From Myxosarcina sp. GI1 (GTDB lineage: Bacteria; Cyanobacteriota; Cyanobacteriia; Cyanobacteriales; Xenococcaceae): a stretch of DNA of 64,000 nt. How positions within the stretch are numbered: the stretch's first letter is position 1; every line of letters begins with the position of its first letter. A program made the position numbers and the translations under genes. This document shows, one piece after another, positions 17,680 through 26,688 of the stretch. The notes under the pieces are model-generated. The model searched no databases. It was not told the origin of the DNA and worked only from the letters and a program-made list of their open reading frames with translations. The stretch lies in NCBI RefSeq assembly GCF_000756305.1, contig NZ_JRFE01000001.1:1-64000 (forward strand), read 5' to 3'.

Positions 17680-17721
17680 TTGTAGAATTTTAATAAACGA
17701 ATTAAAACAAATATTGAAATA

Positions 17722-18555
17722 TTACGTAACTTTAGCTCTAGGATCGAACTGCTTCAACCAGTTGTAAACTAAAGTTCTCAGAGGAGGAGGCAATAGAACC
17801 ACGACTAACTGTTTGGTAATGGCTAAATAAGCAAAAGGAGCAGCCTTTACCTGCCAACAACCGCGCCAACCGATACGAACGTGAGTAAGAGCTACGCGCC
17901 AGTTATTGCGGGTGAAAGTGTTATCGGAAAAGCGATAGTAAATCAGCGGTTGGGGTAGATTGGCAAATCTGAGTCCCGATCTAACGCAGCGAAACCACAG
18001 TTCGTAATCTTGACGTTTAGATAGTTTTTGACGATAGGAGCCTACTCGTAAGATTGCCTCGCGTCGCAGCATTACCGTCCCGTGAATAAAGGGATTAGTC
18101 CAGACCAAACGGCATATATCCTGGTGATTGGTAGGAACCTTACGCTGACCTAAAATTCTGCCGCGATCGCTCATATCTAGAGCGTAGCCCCCTAAAATAT
18201 CGACTTCAGGTTGTTCTTTTACATACGCCAGTTGCCACTCCAAACGCTGTGGTACTGCCACATCGTCGGCATCCATTCGCGCCACCCAAGGGGTTGTGGC
18301 TGCTGCTATTCCACGAGCTAAATTGTATCCCAAACCTCGATTGCGCTGATTGGTAACAACTTCGATGCGAGAATCTTTTTGGGCAAAATCTCTTAATACT
18401 TTAGCCGTACCGTCAGTAGAAGCATCATCGACAATAATAAATTTAAAGTTGGTCAAGGTCTGCTGCAAAATGCTGTCTATAGCGGTTGGCAGGTGAGGCA
18501 TACCGTTATAAACGCTCATCAAGACTGTAACTAAAGGTTCTGAAGAATTAGTCAT
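17722..18555 (-). CDS. Glycosyltransferase family 2
   Basis: A 277-aa GT-A glycosyltransferase, the last gene of a four-gene operon. The N-terminus VTVLMSVYNGMPHLPTAIDS is followed by IIVDDASTDGTAKVL and the nucleotide-sugar/metal motif ARMDADDVAVPQRLEWQ (DxD); acceptor-side KRQDYELWFRCVRSG carries the probable catalytic Asp/Glu. No transmembrane helices are obvious, though a short hydrophobic stretch (FAYLAITKQLVVVLLPPPL) near the C-terminus may touch the membrane. It overlaps the upstream gene by 8 bp, implying translational coupling. Donor and acceptor sugars cannot be predicted. Confidence 0.92.
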   Translation of the reverse strand: MTNSSEPLVTVLMSVYNGMPHLPTAIDSILQQTLTNFKFIIVDDASTDGTAKVLRDFAQKDSRIEVVTNQRNRGLGYNLARGIAAATTPWVARMDADDVAVPQRLEWQLAYVKEQPEVDILGGYALDMSDRGRILGQRKVPTNHQDICRLVWTNPFIHGTVMLRREAILRVGSYRQKLSKRQDYELWFRCVRSGLRFANLPQPLIYYRFSDNTFTRNNWRVALTHVRIGWRGCWQVKAAPFAYLAITKQLVVVLLPPPLRTLVYNWLKQFDPRAKVT

Positions 18556-19837
18556 TAACTATTGCCGCAATATCGATAAAGTAACTGTAACGTTTACCTT
18601 CATAAGTCGCATCAATCGAAATTATATTTCCGTCGGAACTCCAGCGAGGATGAAGATCGCAGCGTTGCCCCGCACTGTATTTTAACGGTGCAAAAAAACG
18701 CCCTAGTTCGAGAGTTTTTTGGGTTTGGCAATCGCATAACAGTAGATGCTGCTGACGAGAACGGTCTGGATAGGTATCGGTAACGATCCAGCGTCGGTTG
18801 GGAGAAAAAGAAGGGTGTCCGTCGCCATAGATGTCTAAAACTTCTTTACCAGTTATTTGCCATTTACCATTAGTGACATCAATTAAATAGTAGCGATCGC
18901 CTGCCGCTTTGGTTCTCGCCCAAGCCAGTAGATATGCTTCGTCATACCAACTGTAGTGAGAAATCATCCCCTCATCGAGTAAGAGTTGCAGATTGCTACC
19001 GTCACTATCGGAAACATAAAGTCGCGATAATTTACCCCGCTCGCTCAACCAACGGTGCATAAACACGAATTTACTGCCTTGAGGAGAATACATAATGTGA
19101 TTTACTTTATGTTCGGCGGCAGTCATTTCAGGACGAGATTGATATGCAATTAAATCTTGCAAACTAATAATTAATTTACCTTTCCCAGTTTCTAAATCGA
19201 CGTGCCAAATTCCATCTTCTGTTAAAGGCAAATCGTCACTAAAGTTACTAGCATCGACCTCATAGCCATATTCGGGACGCAGACGAGCCAAGCGTTTGTA
19301 GTTAAGAGTCAGAGCTTCTTTCCCGTTGGGATGCAGCGTTTGAATGGGAAAAGGAATCATGTCTTCAGTTTTTGTCGCTAAGGAAATAATTCTGGCTGCT
19401 AGTTTTCCCTCTACCAAATCGTTAAAAATTATTTGTTTATCGTCGCAATTAGATAGCCATTGAACCATAGTTCCCTGTTGCGAACTCCAAGTCTTAGAAG
19501 TTGCCACTACTTCAACCGTTTGTTTGTAGCGGTCGTAGATAATAATTTCTACTTGGCGATCGCTTTGCAGTCGATGACAGATAAACTTGGACATATCTGA
19601 CGACCAGGGAGATTTGTCATAATAGCCAAAAAATAGTTCTCCTTTAGTCTCCTCGACATTACACCACTGCCAGGGAGTCGAGATTTTTACTCGTGGGTGG
19701 AGTGCTAAAGAAAAATTGCGATCGCCATAATACCAATAGTTCAAGCGTTGATAGGTACTTTTAGCAACTTGTTTTATCTGGGGAAAGCGATCGAGAGTCT
19801 TAGCTATGGTTCGCTCTAGGGGATTAAATGATTTCAT
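18548..19837 (-). CDS. TolB-like beta-propeller protein of polysaccharide operon
   Basis: A 429-aa protein without glycosyltransferase motifs. It has repeated propeller-like blade ends: GYYDKSPWSSDMSKFICH, IMYSPQGSKFVFMHRW, GHPSFSPNRRWIVTDTYPD and HPRWSSDGNIISIDATYEG. These SPxGxxxxF/W patterns are typical of WD40/TolB-type blades. There is no signal peptide. It overlaps the downstream GT2 gene and is 1 bp from the upstream GT2 gene, so it is probably made in step with them. It may bind sugar chains or act as a scaffold, or be an inactive lyase-type propeller; function unknown. Confidence 0.65.
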   Translation of the reverse strand: MKSFNPLERTIAKTLDRFPQIKQVAKSTYQRLNYWYYGDRNFSLALHPRVKISTPWQWCNVEETKGELFFGYYDKSPWSSDMSKFICHRLQSDRQVEIIIYDRYKQTVEVVATSKTWSSQQGTMVQWLSNCDDKQIIFNDLVEGKLAARIISLATKTEDMIPFPIQTLHPNGKEALTLNYKRLARLRPEYGYEVDASNFSDDLPLTEDGIWHVDLETGKGKLIISLQDLIAYQSRPEMTAAEHKVNHIMYSPQGSKFVFMHRWLSERGKLSRLYVSDSDGSNLQLLLDEGMISHYSWYDEAYLLAWARTKAAGDRYYLIDVTNGKWQITGKEVLDIYGDGHPSFSPNRRWIVTDTYPDRSRQQHLLLCDCQTQKTLELGRFFAPLKYSAGQRCDLHPRWSSDGNIISIDATYEGKRYSYFIDIAAIVND

Positions 19838-19838
19838 T

Positions 19839-20750
19839 CTAATTGGAGTAATTTTTTCTCAGGCGTAGATAGAGAGTATAGGGTAAAAGCCGAGCTAATG
19901 CCGCTACAGAAGGATACTGAAGTAAACTACGCAACACATATCTATATCTGCGTGGCGAACCTGATAGTAAGTATTTGTCGGCAATCAAAGTATAGTGAGA
20001 GGCAATTGCTTGTCTTGCTTGCTTGGATGGTAGAGACTTAAGATCCTGCTGGTATTTTTGCAAAATCTTTTCAACTGCCGCTTCGTAAATTTCTGGTTTG
20101 CTACTAGTTTGTTTTCTGGGTTGGCTGTGTACCGTCCACAGAACAGTAGCTTGAGGATCGAAAGCAATTTTTGTTACCTTAGACAATCTGATCCAAAGTT
20201 CGTAATCTTCCCGCACCGCGATTTCAGGATCGAATCCTCCTGCCTCTAGAAATAAATCTTTCCGCACCGCCACGCTTGAGGTTACGCCGACGTGATTTTT
20301 TTGCAGCATCTGCGAATATATTTGACCTGCTAGCTTGGGAGTTATTTGAAACAGATTATTACCAGCTTCATCGACCACAGAACGAGCCGCATAAACCAAT
20401 CCTACTTCTGGATGCTCGGTAAGAATATTTAGCTGATTGGCAATCTTTTCTGGCAGCCAAAGATCGTCATCGTCTAAAAACATGAGAACATTACCCGAAG
20501 CCAGCTTAGCACCTTGGTTACGAGTTGCACCAGGACCCGAACTTTGCGAATTTCTGTGATAGATAAGGGGTACTGGCGATCGCTCTTTTAATTGTTCGAT
20601 AATCTCTGGATAAGAAGCCACAGAAGCATCATCGACAATAATAATTTCTGCTGGCAAAGTAGTTTGCGAACAGATACTTTGAACCGCTCTATCTAACATC
20701 TGCGGTCTATCTTTAGTGGGAACGATAACAGAAACTTGGAGGGAATTCAT
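19839..20750 (-). CDS. Glycosyltransferase family 2
   Basis: A 303-aa GT-A enzyme. VSVIVPTKDRPQMLDRAV opens the fold, IIIVDDASVASYPEI follows, and ASGNVLMFLDDDDLWLPEKI carries the DDD metal/nucleotide-sugar site; VREDYELWIRLSKV is the likely catalytic-base region. The C-terminal tail, RYVLRSLLQYPSVAALARLL, is basic/amphipathic and may associate with the membrane. It is separated by 3 bp and 1 bp from its neighbours, inside the operon 22247 to 17722. Specificity unknown. Confidence 0.92.
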   Translation of the reverse strand: MNSLQVSVIVPTKDRPQMLDRAVQSICSQTTLPAEIIIVDDASVASYPEIIEQLKERSPVPLIYHRNSQSSGPGATRNQGAKLASGNVLMFLDDDDLWLPEKIANQLNILTEHPEVGLVYAARSVVDEAGNNLFQITPKLAGQIYSQMLQKNHVGVTSSVAVRKDLFLEAGGFDPEIAVREDYELWIRLSKVTKIAFDPQATVLWTVHSQPRKQTSSKPEIYEAAVEKILQKYQQDLKSLPSKQARQAIASHYTLIADKYLLSGSPRRYRYVLRSLLQYPSVAALARLLPYTLYLRLRKNYSN

Positions 20751-20753
20751 AGG

Positions 20754-22247
20754 TTAAAAATATTTTCTTTTTAGACTTACCAAACCCAAAGACTTAGCGA
20801 TTTTTCTCAATTTAGAATAAATAATCTTTTTCCCAAGCAGTGCGCGAACCTGAAGATTTGAGCTTCGAGCGATCGCTCGCTGTAATTCTTGTTGGATCGC
20901 TTCATTATTTTCTGCCGATATACCTTCTCGGCGATGAATGGTCAAAATTTTATTGGTGGTTACAACTGGTTCTGTAGTAATTTTTTTTGCCATCAGAATA
21001 TTATCAGCAATAATCTGATAATTTACATCAAACCAGGAATTTTGATTCCTCAGACCGATAAATCCTTGATGATAAAAAGGATATTTGACTATGTTTAGCT
21101 CTCGATCGCGTTCTGGCGAATGAGGCAATCTCAGCTTGCAGACTCGTTCTTCGGGGTGAAAGATCGACACCGCACCCGCTAAATTAGCTTTTGTAAAATC
21201 TATTTCTGAATCTGGCAATCGCCACAAAATATCGTCGGCATTAATATGCCAAGTATGAGAACCCAATGCTGCTTTAGTACCTTTGTTCATTGCGTCGTAG
21301 ATACCGCGATCGCTCTCGCTCACCCAATAATCGATTTGCCCTTCATACTGCTCGATAATGTCTAAAGTTTTGTCTGTAGAACCGCCATCAATAATGATGT
21401 ATTCCAGGTTTTCATTAGATTGGTTAATAATAGATTGAATAGTTTGTTCTAAGTATTTTTCGCCATTAAACACTACCGTAATTATCGAAATCAGCGGACG
21501 TTCGGGAGTAGCTTGTTTGTACATACCTTTGGTACGCATACCGCCTTCTTTCTTTCTATCTGGTTGAAGGGGAAGTAATAATTTATTAGTAAGATAGTTT
21601 TGCTTTTCGGCTACAAGGGATTGTTCCAGGCGATCGATAGTTAGGTAGTTCTCAGCTTTGGGTTTATCTGAAGGTAATGTCAGTTTGTTAGACAAATTGG
21701 CAATAAAGTCCGAGTTTGTTGCCTCCAAAGCATCTAATTGTAAATAGATGTGAGTTACAGTTTGCCAGTATTCCCCAATTAAAAATTCTTTTCTTACGCG
21801 ATCGATTTTATTAGCAGTATTTAATCCTGTAGCAGCATCGCAGAGGTAAATAATTAATTTATGTCGGCTGTTTGATTCGGCAAAAGGTTTGCGAAACATT
21901 AAAATCTCTTCTGTCCAACCAAAATCGATTAAATGCTGGCTAAATATCTCTCGTCCCCAGGCATAACGTAAATCCACATCATAAATTTGCTGCTGCCGAG
22001 TAGAACAAACTAAAGATGATAAACCCTGCCACCCTACAAGATTACTGGTAGTATGTGACGAGATTGCCGCGATCGCTTCAAATTCAACTCCCAATTCTAA
22101 CTGGTTGAAAAAAGTAAGATAACTAGAATTAGTAGATGAGCGATCGATAGTTTCTAAGTTCATGTTAAAAGAATTAAGCAAACTCCGATAAAAAGCGATA
22201 AAAAGCGAATTGTCGTAAGGCACAATCCTCGATATCATGACATACAC
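20754..22247 (-). CDS. Two-domain protein with C-terminal GT2 glycosyltransferase
   Basis: First gene of the operon (497 aa). The C-terminal half is a GT2 domain: PLISIITVVFNGEKYLEQTIQSI, YIIIDGGSTDKTLDIIE, SESDRGIYDAMNKGTKAA, then HINADDIL as the DxD-like motif. This resembles WcaA-type enzymes of colanic-acid clusters. The first 240 residues are separate and not recognised; FGWTEEILMFRKPF and HKLIIYLCDAATGLN are notable. Several Met codons (residues 1, 4 and 29) could be the start; the outermost is reported, but residue 29 (22163) is plausible. The promoter region lies in 22248-22568, shared with the divergent sulfotransferase. Confidence 0.85.
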   Translation of the reverse strand: MYVMISRIVPYDNSLFIAFYRSLLNSFNMNLETIDRSSTNSSYLTFFNQLELGVEFEAIAAISSHTTSNLVGWQGLSSLVCSTRQQQIYDVDLRYAWGREIFSQHLIDFGWTEEILMFRKPFAESNSRHKLIIYLCDAATGLNTANKIDRVRKEFLIGEYWQTVTHIYLQLDALEATNSDFIANLSNKLTLPSDKPKAENYLTIDRLEQSLVAEKQNYLTNKLLLPLQPDRKKEGGMRTKGMYKQATPERPLISIITVVFNGEKYLEQTIQSIINQSNENLEYIIIDGGSTDKTLDIIEQYEGQIDYWVSESDRGIYDAMNKGTKAALGSHTWHINADDILWRLPDSEIDFTKANLAGAVSIFHPEERVCKLRLPHSPERDRELNIVKYPFYHQGFIGLRNQNSWFDVNYQIIADNILMAKKITTEPVVTTNKILTIHRREGISAENNEAIQQELQRAIARSSNLQVRALLGKKIIYSKLRKIAKSLGLVSLKRKYF

Positions 22248-22568
22248 GTAGTTAAAATTGAGAAAATTACCTATTACCTATTGGTGACAAGTTACGAGAC
22301 TACTACCCATTACCCAATCGTGACAAGTTAAGGATATGTGTTGTTTGTCAATCGGTTTTTAGCTCTAAGCTTTAAGCCATAAGCCATAAGCTTTTAAGCT
22401 CGATTTACTTTTTCTAATGCGATCGCTTAAAAGTCAATTCTTATTTGTATATAGCGTTGTTAAACTAACTAAACTCTACATGTAGTACTTGACTTAATTA
22501 TGTTTTGCTTGACTTTTCACCATTGCCCATTACCTATTAAACTGATGCTTTATTGGATGTAACCCTCA
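22248..22568. repeat. Divergent intergenic region with short tandem repeats
   Basis: Between the glycosyltransferase operon and the sulfotransferase. TGACAAGTTA occurs twice (near 22285 and 22321), TTACCTATTACCTATT is a short tandem, and TAAGCCATAAGCCATAAGC near 22373 is a heptamer repeat. Such heptad repeats (STRR type) are common between cyanobacterial genes. Promoters for both operons must be here, but none is clear by eye. Confidence 0.55.
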
Positions 22569-23474
22569 ATGAAACCCAATTTTGTCATTATCGGCGCACA
22601 AAAATCGGCATCTACATTCTTACATCATTGTCTTCGGGAGCATCCAGATATTTGGCTACCAGAGGGAGAAACACCAGCTTTTGAATCACCCAATTTCGAA
22701 GCAGGTGAGGCAAAGCAATTATATAAAAAAATTGGCGATCGCCAGGAAGCTATTATCGGAATCAAGCGTCCGAGTTATCTATGCAGATCGGAAGTACCTC
22801 AAAGGCTTTACGACGAACTAAATACACCTAAAATTTTGCTAATTTTACGCCACCCATTAGATCGGACTCGCTCTGCTTATTTTCATTATGTTAGCGGTGG
22901 TTTTGCACCACTAAAAGACTTAGATGCGGGAATGAGTGAGTTGCTGGAAGGTAAAATGCAGCAAACTTGGAAAAGAAGCGGTGAAATACTAGATTTTTCC
23001 TTGTATGCTCATGGGTTACGGCGTTATCTAGATATCTTTCCTCGCTCTTCGCTGTTTATAACCACGCACGATCGCGTCAAGTCACAACCATTAGAGACAA
23101 TACAAGAAATTTTGGCATTTTTAGGCGTTAATCAAGAATTTGTGCCTGAAAACTTAAATAGCCGTCCTCAAGCTGTTAACTATTCTCTCAAGCGTTTGCG
23201 TTTGCGTATTCTTAAAAATTATTTTTTATACGACTATAATCAAGATCGGACTCGTCTATATGCCAAGCCATCCGTTTCACCAGTGGGCAAGCTCGTCTGT
23301 AAGACTATTGATATTATAGATAATCGCATTTTGAGTAAATTTTGGCATAGCAAGTCAATGCCTCAATTTTCTCATTCCGTCGAACAAAAGCTGTGGGAGC
23401 TTTTCCTTCCCGACATCCAAGAAACCGAGCGGCTGACATCATTAGATCTATCTGTCTGGTATGATAAGCCCTAA
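22569..23474 (+). CDS. Sulfotransferase domain protein
   Basis: Transfers sulfate from PAPS to an acceptor, likely a surface glycan given its context. The 5'-phosphosulfate-binding loop is FVIIGAQKSASTFLHHCL at residues 4-21, and the 3'-phosphate-binding helix is ILLILRHPLDRTRSAYFHYV. The rest (LFITTHDRVKSQPLETIQEILAFLGV) matches the heparan-sulfotransferase-like bacterial families. At 301 aa it is full length. It is transcribed away from the glycosyltransferase operon and shares its upstream region. Acceptor unknown. Confidence 0.9.
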   Translation: MKPNFVIIGAQKSASTFLHHCLREHPDIWLPEGETPAFESPNFEAGEAKQLYKKIGDRQEAIIGIKRPSYLCRSEVPQRLYDELNTPKILLILRHPLDRTRSAYFHYVSGGFAPLKDLDAGMSELLEGKMQQTWKRSGEILDFSLYAHGLRRYLDIFPRSSLFITTHDRVKSQPLETIQEILAFLGVNQEFVPENLNSRPQAVNYSLKRLRLRILKNYFLYDYNQDRTRLYAKPSVSPVGKLVCKTIDIIDNRILSKFWHSKSMPQFSHSVEQKLWELFLPDIQETERLTSLDLSVWYDKP

Positions 23475-23677
23475 TCTACTCTACGAATTATTGCGGTTTA
23501 TTTTTTCTTACCTGGGCAAAGACAAGAAAATTAAAATTATCAAAAAACATAGTTATTTCATTAAAAAACGGAGTTATTTCATTGTTACTTTATTTATTAA
23601 AGCTTTTTCAGCTTTACAACCTAATTTAGTCTATTTAAAATATATCTAAAGATAGATATTATTGATTGTTTGTCGTT

Positions 23678-23998
23678 ATGTTATTTACCTATTTATCAAT
23701 TTCAGGCGGTTATTTTCTCGTTCTGTTATTAGCTATTGTGGCGGATAAAGAAGCTTCTATAAATGATTTAATCCACTTCAAAGCAGCATTTACAGCAGCG
23801 TTATTTTGGCCTATTGTCATGCCAGTTTCACTACTCGAATTAAAAGCTAAAGCGGCTCATCGAGCAAAGCAAGAGGCTTTTGACGCGCTACCCAAACCAA
23901 TGACGATGAGTGATGGCAGGATTAGATATATCAAACAAGTTAAAACTGTCGCAGAACTAGAGGAAAGCGAACCCCTTACTAGCTATTGTCGCTTTTAG
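23678..23998 (+). CDS. Small membrane protein, unknown
   Basis: About 106 aa from the ATG MLFTYLSISGG; an in-frame TTG 12 bp upstream is also possible. Two hydrophobic segments (GGYFLVLLLAIVA; AALFWPIVMPVSLLE) are followed by a soluble tail rich in Ala/Lys/Glu with GRIRYIKQVKTVAELEESEP. I believe similar proteins occur only in cyanobacteria but cannot name the family. It stands alone between the sulfotransferase and the CBS protein. Confidence 0.65.
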   Translation: MLFTYLSISGGYFLVLLLAIVADKEASINDLIHFKAAFTAALFWPIVMPVSLLELKAKAAHRAKQEAFDALPKPMTMSDGRIRYIKQVKTVAELEESEPLTSYCRF

Positions 23999-24115
23999 GG
24001 ATTTTGAGTATGGTAACTGCTAATTTTAATAACGGTTTGTGTTTAAGTTCGGATCGATCGCGCTACATTAATTAAACTGACAACAAGATCGAACAAGTCC
24101 TTTTAAAGCTAAAGC

Positions 24116-24580
24116 ATGAATAAATCTGTCGCTGATGTAATGACATCCGACCCTACCGTAGTAAAACCTCAAACACCGCTGCAAGATGCAATTAAAATTT
24201 TGGCGGAAAAAAAGATTAGCGGTTTGCCAGTAGTGGATGATACGGGAAAACTAGTGGGAATAATTTCAGAATCCGATTTGATGTGGCAGGAAACGGGTGT
24301 AGAAACGCCACCATATATCATGTTTCTCGATAGCGTAATTTATCTCCAAAATCCCGCACGTCACAACAAAGAAATTCATAAAGCACTAGGGCAAACTGTG
24401 GGTGATGTAATGAACGATAAACCTGTAACCATTTCACCAGAGCAATCGGTACGTGCCGCAGCACGCATTATGCACGAAAAAAAGGTGCGTCGTCTGCCAG
24501 TGGTAAACAAAGAAACTCAAAAAATTGTAGGCATGATTACTCAAAGTGATGTAATCAGAATGATGTCTTTAGAAGAATAA
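24116..24580 (+). CDS. Tandem CBS-domain protein
   Basis: A 154-aa protein built of two CBS motifs. CBS1 (VADVMTSDPTVVKPQTPLQ ... ISGLPVVDDTGKLVGIISESDL) spans about residues 4-60; CBS2 (VGDVMNDKPVTISPEQSV ... VRRLPVVNKETQKIVGMITQSDV) spans about 92-150. A 30-residue insert lies between them. CBS pairs bind adenosine nucleotides and act as energy sensors. The protein has no catalytic domain, so it probably regulates a partner. It ends 61 bp before an NblB-type HEAT protein in the same direction; co-transcription is possible. Confidence 0.9.
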   Translation: MNKSVADVMTSDPTVVKPQTPLQDAIKILAEKKISGLPVVDDTGKLVGIISESDLMWQETGVETPPYIMFLDSVIYLQNPARHNKEIHKALGQTVGDVMNDKPVTISPEQSVRAAARIMHEKKVRRLPVVNKETQKIVGMITQSDVIRMMSLEE

Positions 24581-24641
24581 ATTGTTTTAGCAAAGTAGTT
24601 TGACATAAATTTAATCAGCAATCGGATAGAGATTTTAAAAC

Positions 24642-25301
24642 ATGAGTGTTACTCCAGAATCAATCCAAGAATTATTAAATTCAGAAAATTTCGGCGAGCG
24701 GATTCGAGGTTTGAACCAATTACGACAAATAGAGCCTGATGTGGCATTTGAAATGATTCAGCCGATGATAACAGATAAGAATACCCGCGTACGTTACGCC
24801 GCAGTTAGTCAGTTAGATACTTTAGGTAAAAATAATTTAGACACTTCTTTAGAACTATTGCGCGATCGCCTGCATAACGATCCCGAACCAGATGTACAGG
24901 CGGCAGCAGCAGATGCTATTGGCGGTTTGAAGTTGGTTGAAGCGTTTGAAGATCTAGCAAACATGTACCATCAAACTTCAGAGTGGCTGATTCAATTCAG
25001 TATTATTGCTGCTTTAGGTGAGTTGGGAGACGAACGCGGCTTCGAGCTATTGGAAGAAGCTCTAAACTCTAATAACAACTTGTTGCAAACGGCAGCAATT
25101 GGTTCTTTAGGAGAATTGGGCGATACTCGCGCCGTTGCGTTGTTAATTCCTTTTGCCGACAATGAAGATTGGCAAATACGCTATCGTTTGGTTCAGGCTT
25201 TAGGTAGATTGGGCGGCGAAGAAGCTCATGTTACTATTGCCAAGCTGAGTAAAGATGAAGTAGAGCAAGTTGCTGCTGAAGCTAAAAACAATCTCAATTG
25301 A
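24642..25301 (+). CDS. nblB: HEAT-repeat protein, NblB-type
   Basis: A 219-aa all-helical protein of consecutive HEAT repeats with the pattern VRYAAVSQLDTLG, VQAAAADAIGGL, QFSIIAALGELGD, LQTAAIGSLGELGD and IRYRLVQALGRLGG. Length and opening (MSVTPESIQELLNSENFGERIRGLNQLR) agree with NblB, which is needed for phycobilisome breakdown in nutrient starvation and is related to the CpcE/PecE phycobilin lyases. Other HEAT-repeat lyase relatives have the same architecture, so the symbol is probable rather than certain. Upstream lies a CBS-domain gene. Confidence 0.68.
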   Translation: MSVTPESIQELLNSENFGERIRGLNQLRQIEPDVAFEMIQPMITDKNTRVRYAAVSQLDTLGKNNLDTSLELLRDRLHNDPEPDVQAAAADAIGGLKLVEAFEDLANMYHQTSEWLIQFSIIAALGELGDERGFELLEEALNSNNNLLQTAAIGSLGELGDTRAVALLIPFADNEDWQIRYRLVQALGRLGGEEAHVTIAKLSKDEVEQVAAEAKNNLN

Positions 25302-25330
25302 CAATGAACAGCGTTTAGCGATCCGTTGAT

Positions 25331-25390
25331 AATTGCTCATTGCTCATTGTTCATTGAAAAGTTGTTCATTGAAAAGTTGCTCATTGCTAA
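25331..25390. repeat. Heptamer-type short tandem repeats (STRR-like)
   Basis: ATTGCTCATTGCTCATTGTT is followed by variants TCATTGAAAAGTTG repeated twice and a last GCTCATTGC. Units differ by one base, as in short tandemly repeated repetitive (STRR) elements of cyanobacteria. Non-coding, between nblB and a TPR gene. Confidence 0.65.
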
Positions 25391-25516
25391 TTAAACCAAA
25401 AATTTAGGTGGCAACAATACACGCGCCAAGCCATAATTTACATAATTTGGCATCTAGTAAAATTCAGAGCGATTTGTTAATTGTGATGTCAGAGAAAAAG
25501 ATTGTAGCTAGTCATC

Positions 25517-26644
25517 GTGATAAAATCGATTCTTTTAAAATCTTGTTTATCGTTGTCGATCGCAATTTGTGGGCTTCCCCTCTCTGAAGCAGTCGCCAGC
25601 GAGAGATTTTTGCTAACGGACAACACAGAGCCATTAATTATCGCTCAAGCTGACCCAGCAGAACTAAACCAGCTATTGATTGACGGGAAAAAATATGTCG
25701 AAGGCAAAGATTACGATCGCGCTCTGGCTATTTACGAACGCGCTGCATCTTTAGATGCCAGCAATCCGCAAATTTTTTCTGGAATTGGTTACTTACAGGC
25801 TCAGAAAGGCAATTATCAGTTGGCGGTCGCCGCTTATGAAAAAGCGATCGCCCTCGATCGCAATAATCCTCAGCTTTACTACGCCCTGGGCTACAGTTTG
25901 GGTAATGCGGGCAAAAATCTTCAAGCTGCTGCCGCTTATGAAAAAGCGATCGCCCTGGCTCCCACAAATGTACAAAACTATATTGGTTTGGGAGTAGTGC
26001 AGTTACGAGAGCAAAAATACGACCGGGCTCTCGATACTTATTACCGCATTCTTGCCCTCGAACCCAATTACTCTAAAGCTTATCAAGTAATTGCGACAAT
26101 TTTGCTCGATCGGGAACGCTACGATGAAGCAGCAGCCATGTTAAAAGAGGCGATCGCCAAACAACCTCAGTTAGGCGAATTGCGATTGATGTTAGCTACG
26201 GCTTTATTAAAACAGGGAAATATGGCGGCAGGCTTACAGGCTCTACTCGATGCCAAACGTCTCGAACCCCAAAACTCGGCTCTCTACTTTAAAACAGGAG
26301 AAGTTTTGCTACGGATAGGAGATTTGGATGCAGCTTTGGCTGAGTACAAGCAGGCTTTGGCGCTTGAGCCAAACTCACCTGTAGCGCAAGAAAAACTTGG
26401 CAATATTTATCTAGCTCAACAAGACTATTTACAGGCAGTTGTTGCCTATCGACATTTAACCGAAATGACTCCTAATAATCCTGCTGGCTATTATGGTCTG
26501 GGTTTGGCACTAAAAGCCAGAAGTCGCAACCGTGAAGCGATCGTCGCTTTGAATCGAGCTTTGCAGCTATACAAAGAAACTAATAATACTGCAAAAGCTG
26601 AAAAGGTTGCTTCGCTGATTGAAGAATTAAAACCAAGTAATTAA
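25517..26644 (+). CDS. Secreted TPR-repeat protein
   Basis: A 375-aa protein with an N-terminal signal peptide (LKSCLSLSIAICGLPLSEAVA) and about nine tetratricopeptide repeats from residue 50 on, such as YDRALAIYERAASLDASNP, YQLAVAAYEKAIALDRNNP, LDAALAEYKQALALEPNS and REAIVALNRALQLY. TPR arrays are protein-interaction scaffolds; the likely site is the periplasm or thylakoid lumen. It begins with a GTG at 25517 (no ATG fits well) in a region of short heptad repeats. The partner is unknown. Confidence 0.88.
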   Translation: MIKSILLKSCLSLSIAICGLPLSEAVASERFLLTDNTEPLIIAQADPAELNQLLIDGKKYVEGKDYDRALAIYERAASLDASNPQIFSGIGYLQAQKGNYQLAVAAYEKAIALDRNNPQLYYALGYSLGNAGKNLQAAAAYEKAIALAPTNVQNYIGLGVVQLREQKYDRALDTYYRILALEPNYSKAYQVIATILLDRERYDEAAAMLKEAIAKQPQLGELRLMLATALLKQGNMAAGLQALLDAKRLEPQNSALYFKTGEVLLRIGDLDAALAEYKQALALEPNSPVAQEKLGNIYLAQQDYLQAVVAYRHLTEMTPNNPAGYYGLGLALKARSRNREAIVALNRALQLYKETNNTAKAEKVASLIEELKPSN

Positions 26645-26688
26645 AAATTTAATTTGTTCGGTATTAAACATCAACTTAAAGTGCTGGT

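Noticed and set aside
23461-23649. 62-codon open frame after the sulfotransferase
   Set aside because: It overlaps the sulfotransferase end, is extremely Lys/Ile-rich and matches no family; likely chance in AT-rich DNA.
25728-25997. Open frames within the TPR gene in other frames
   Set aside because: They arise from the repetitive codons of TPR repeats (AAAGCGATCGCC), so they are shadows.
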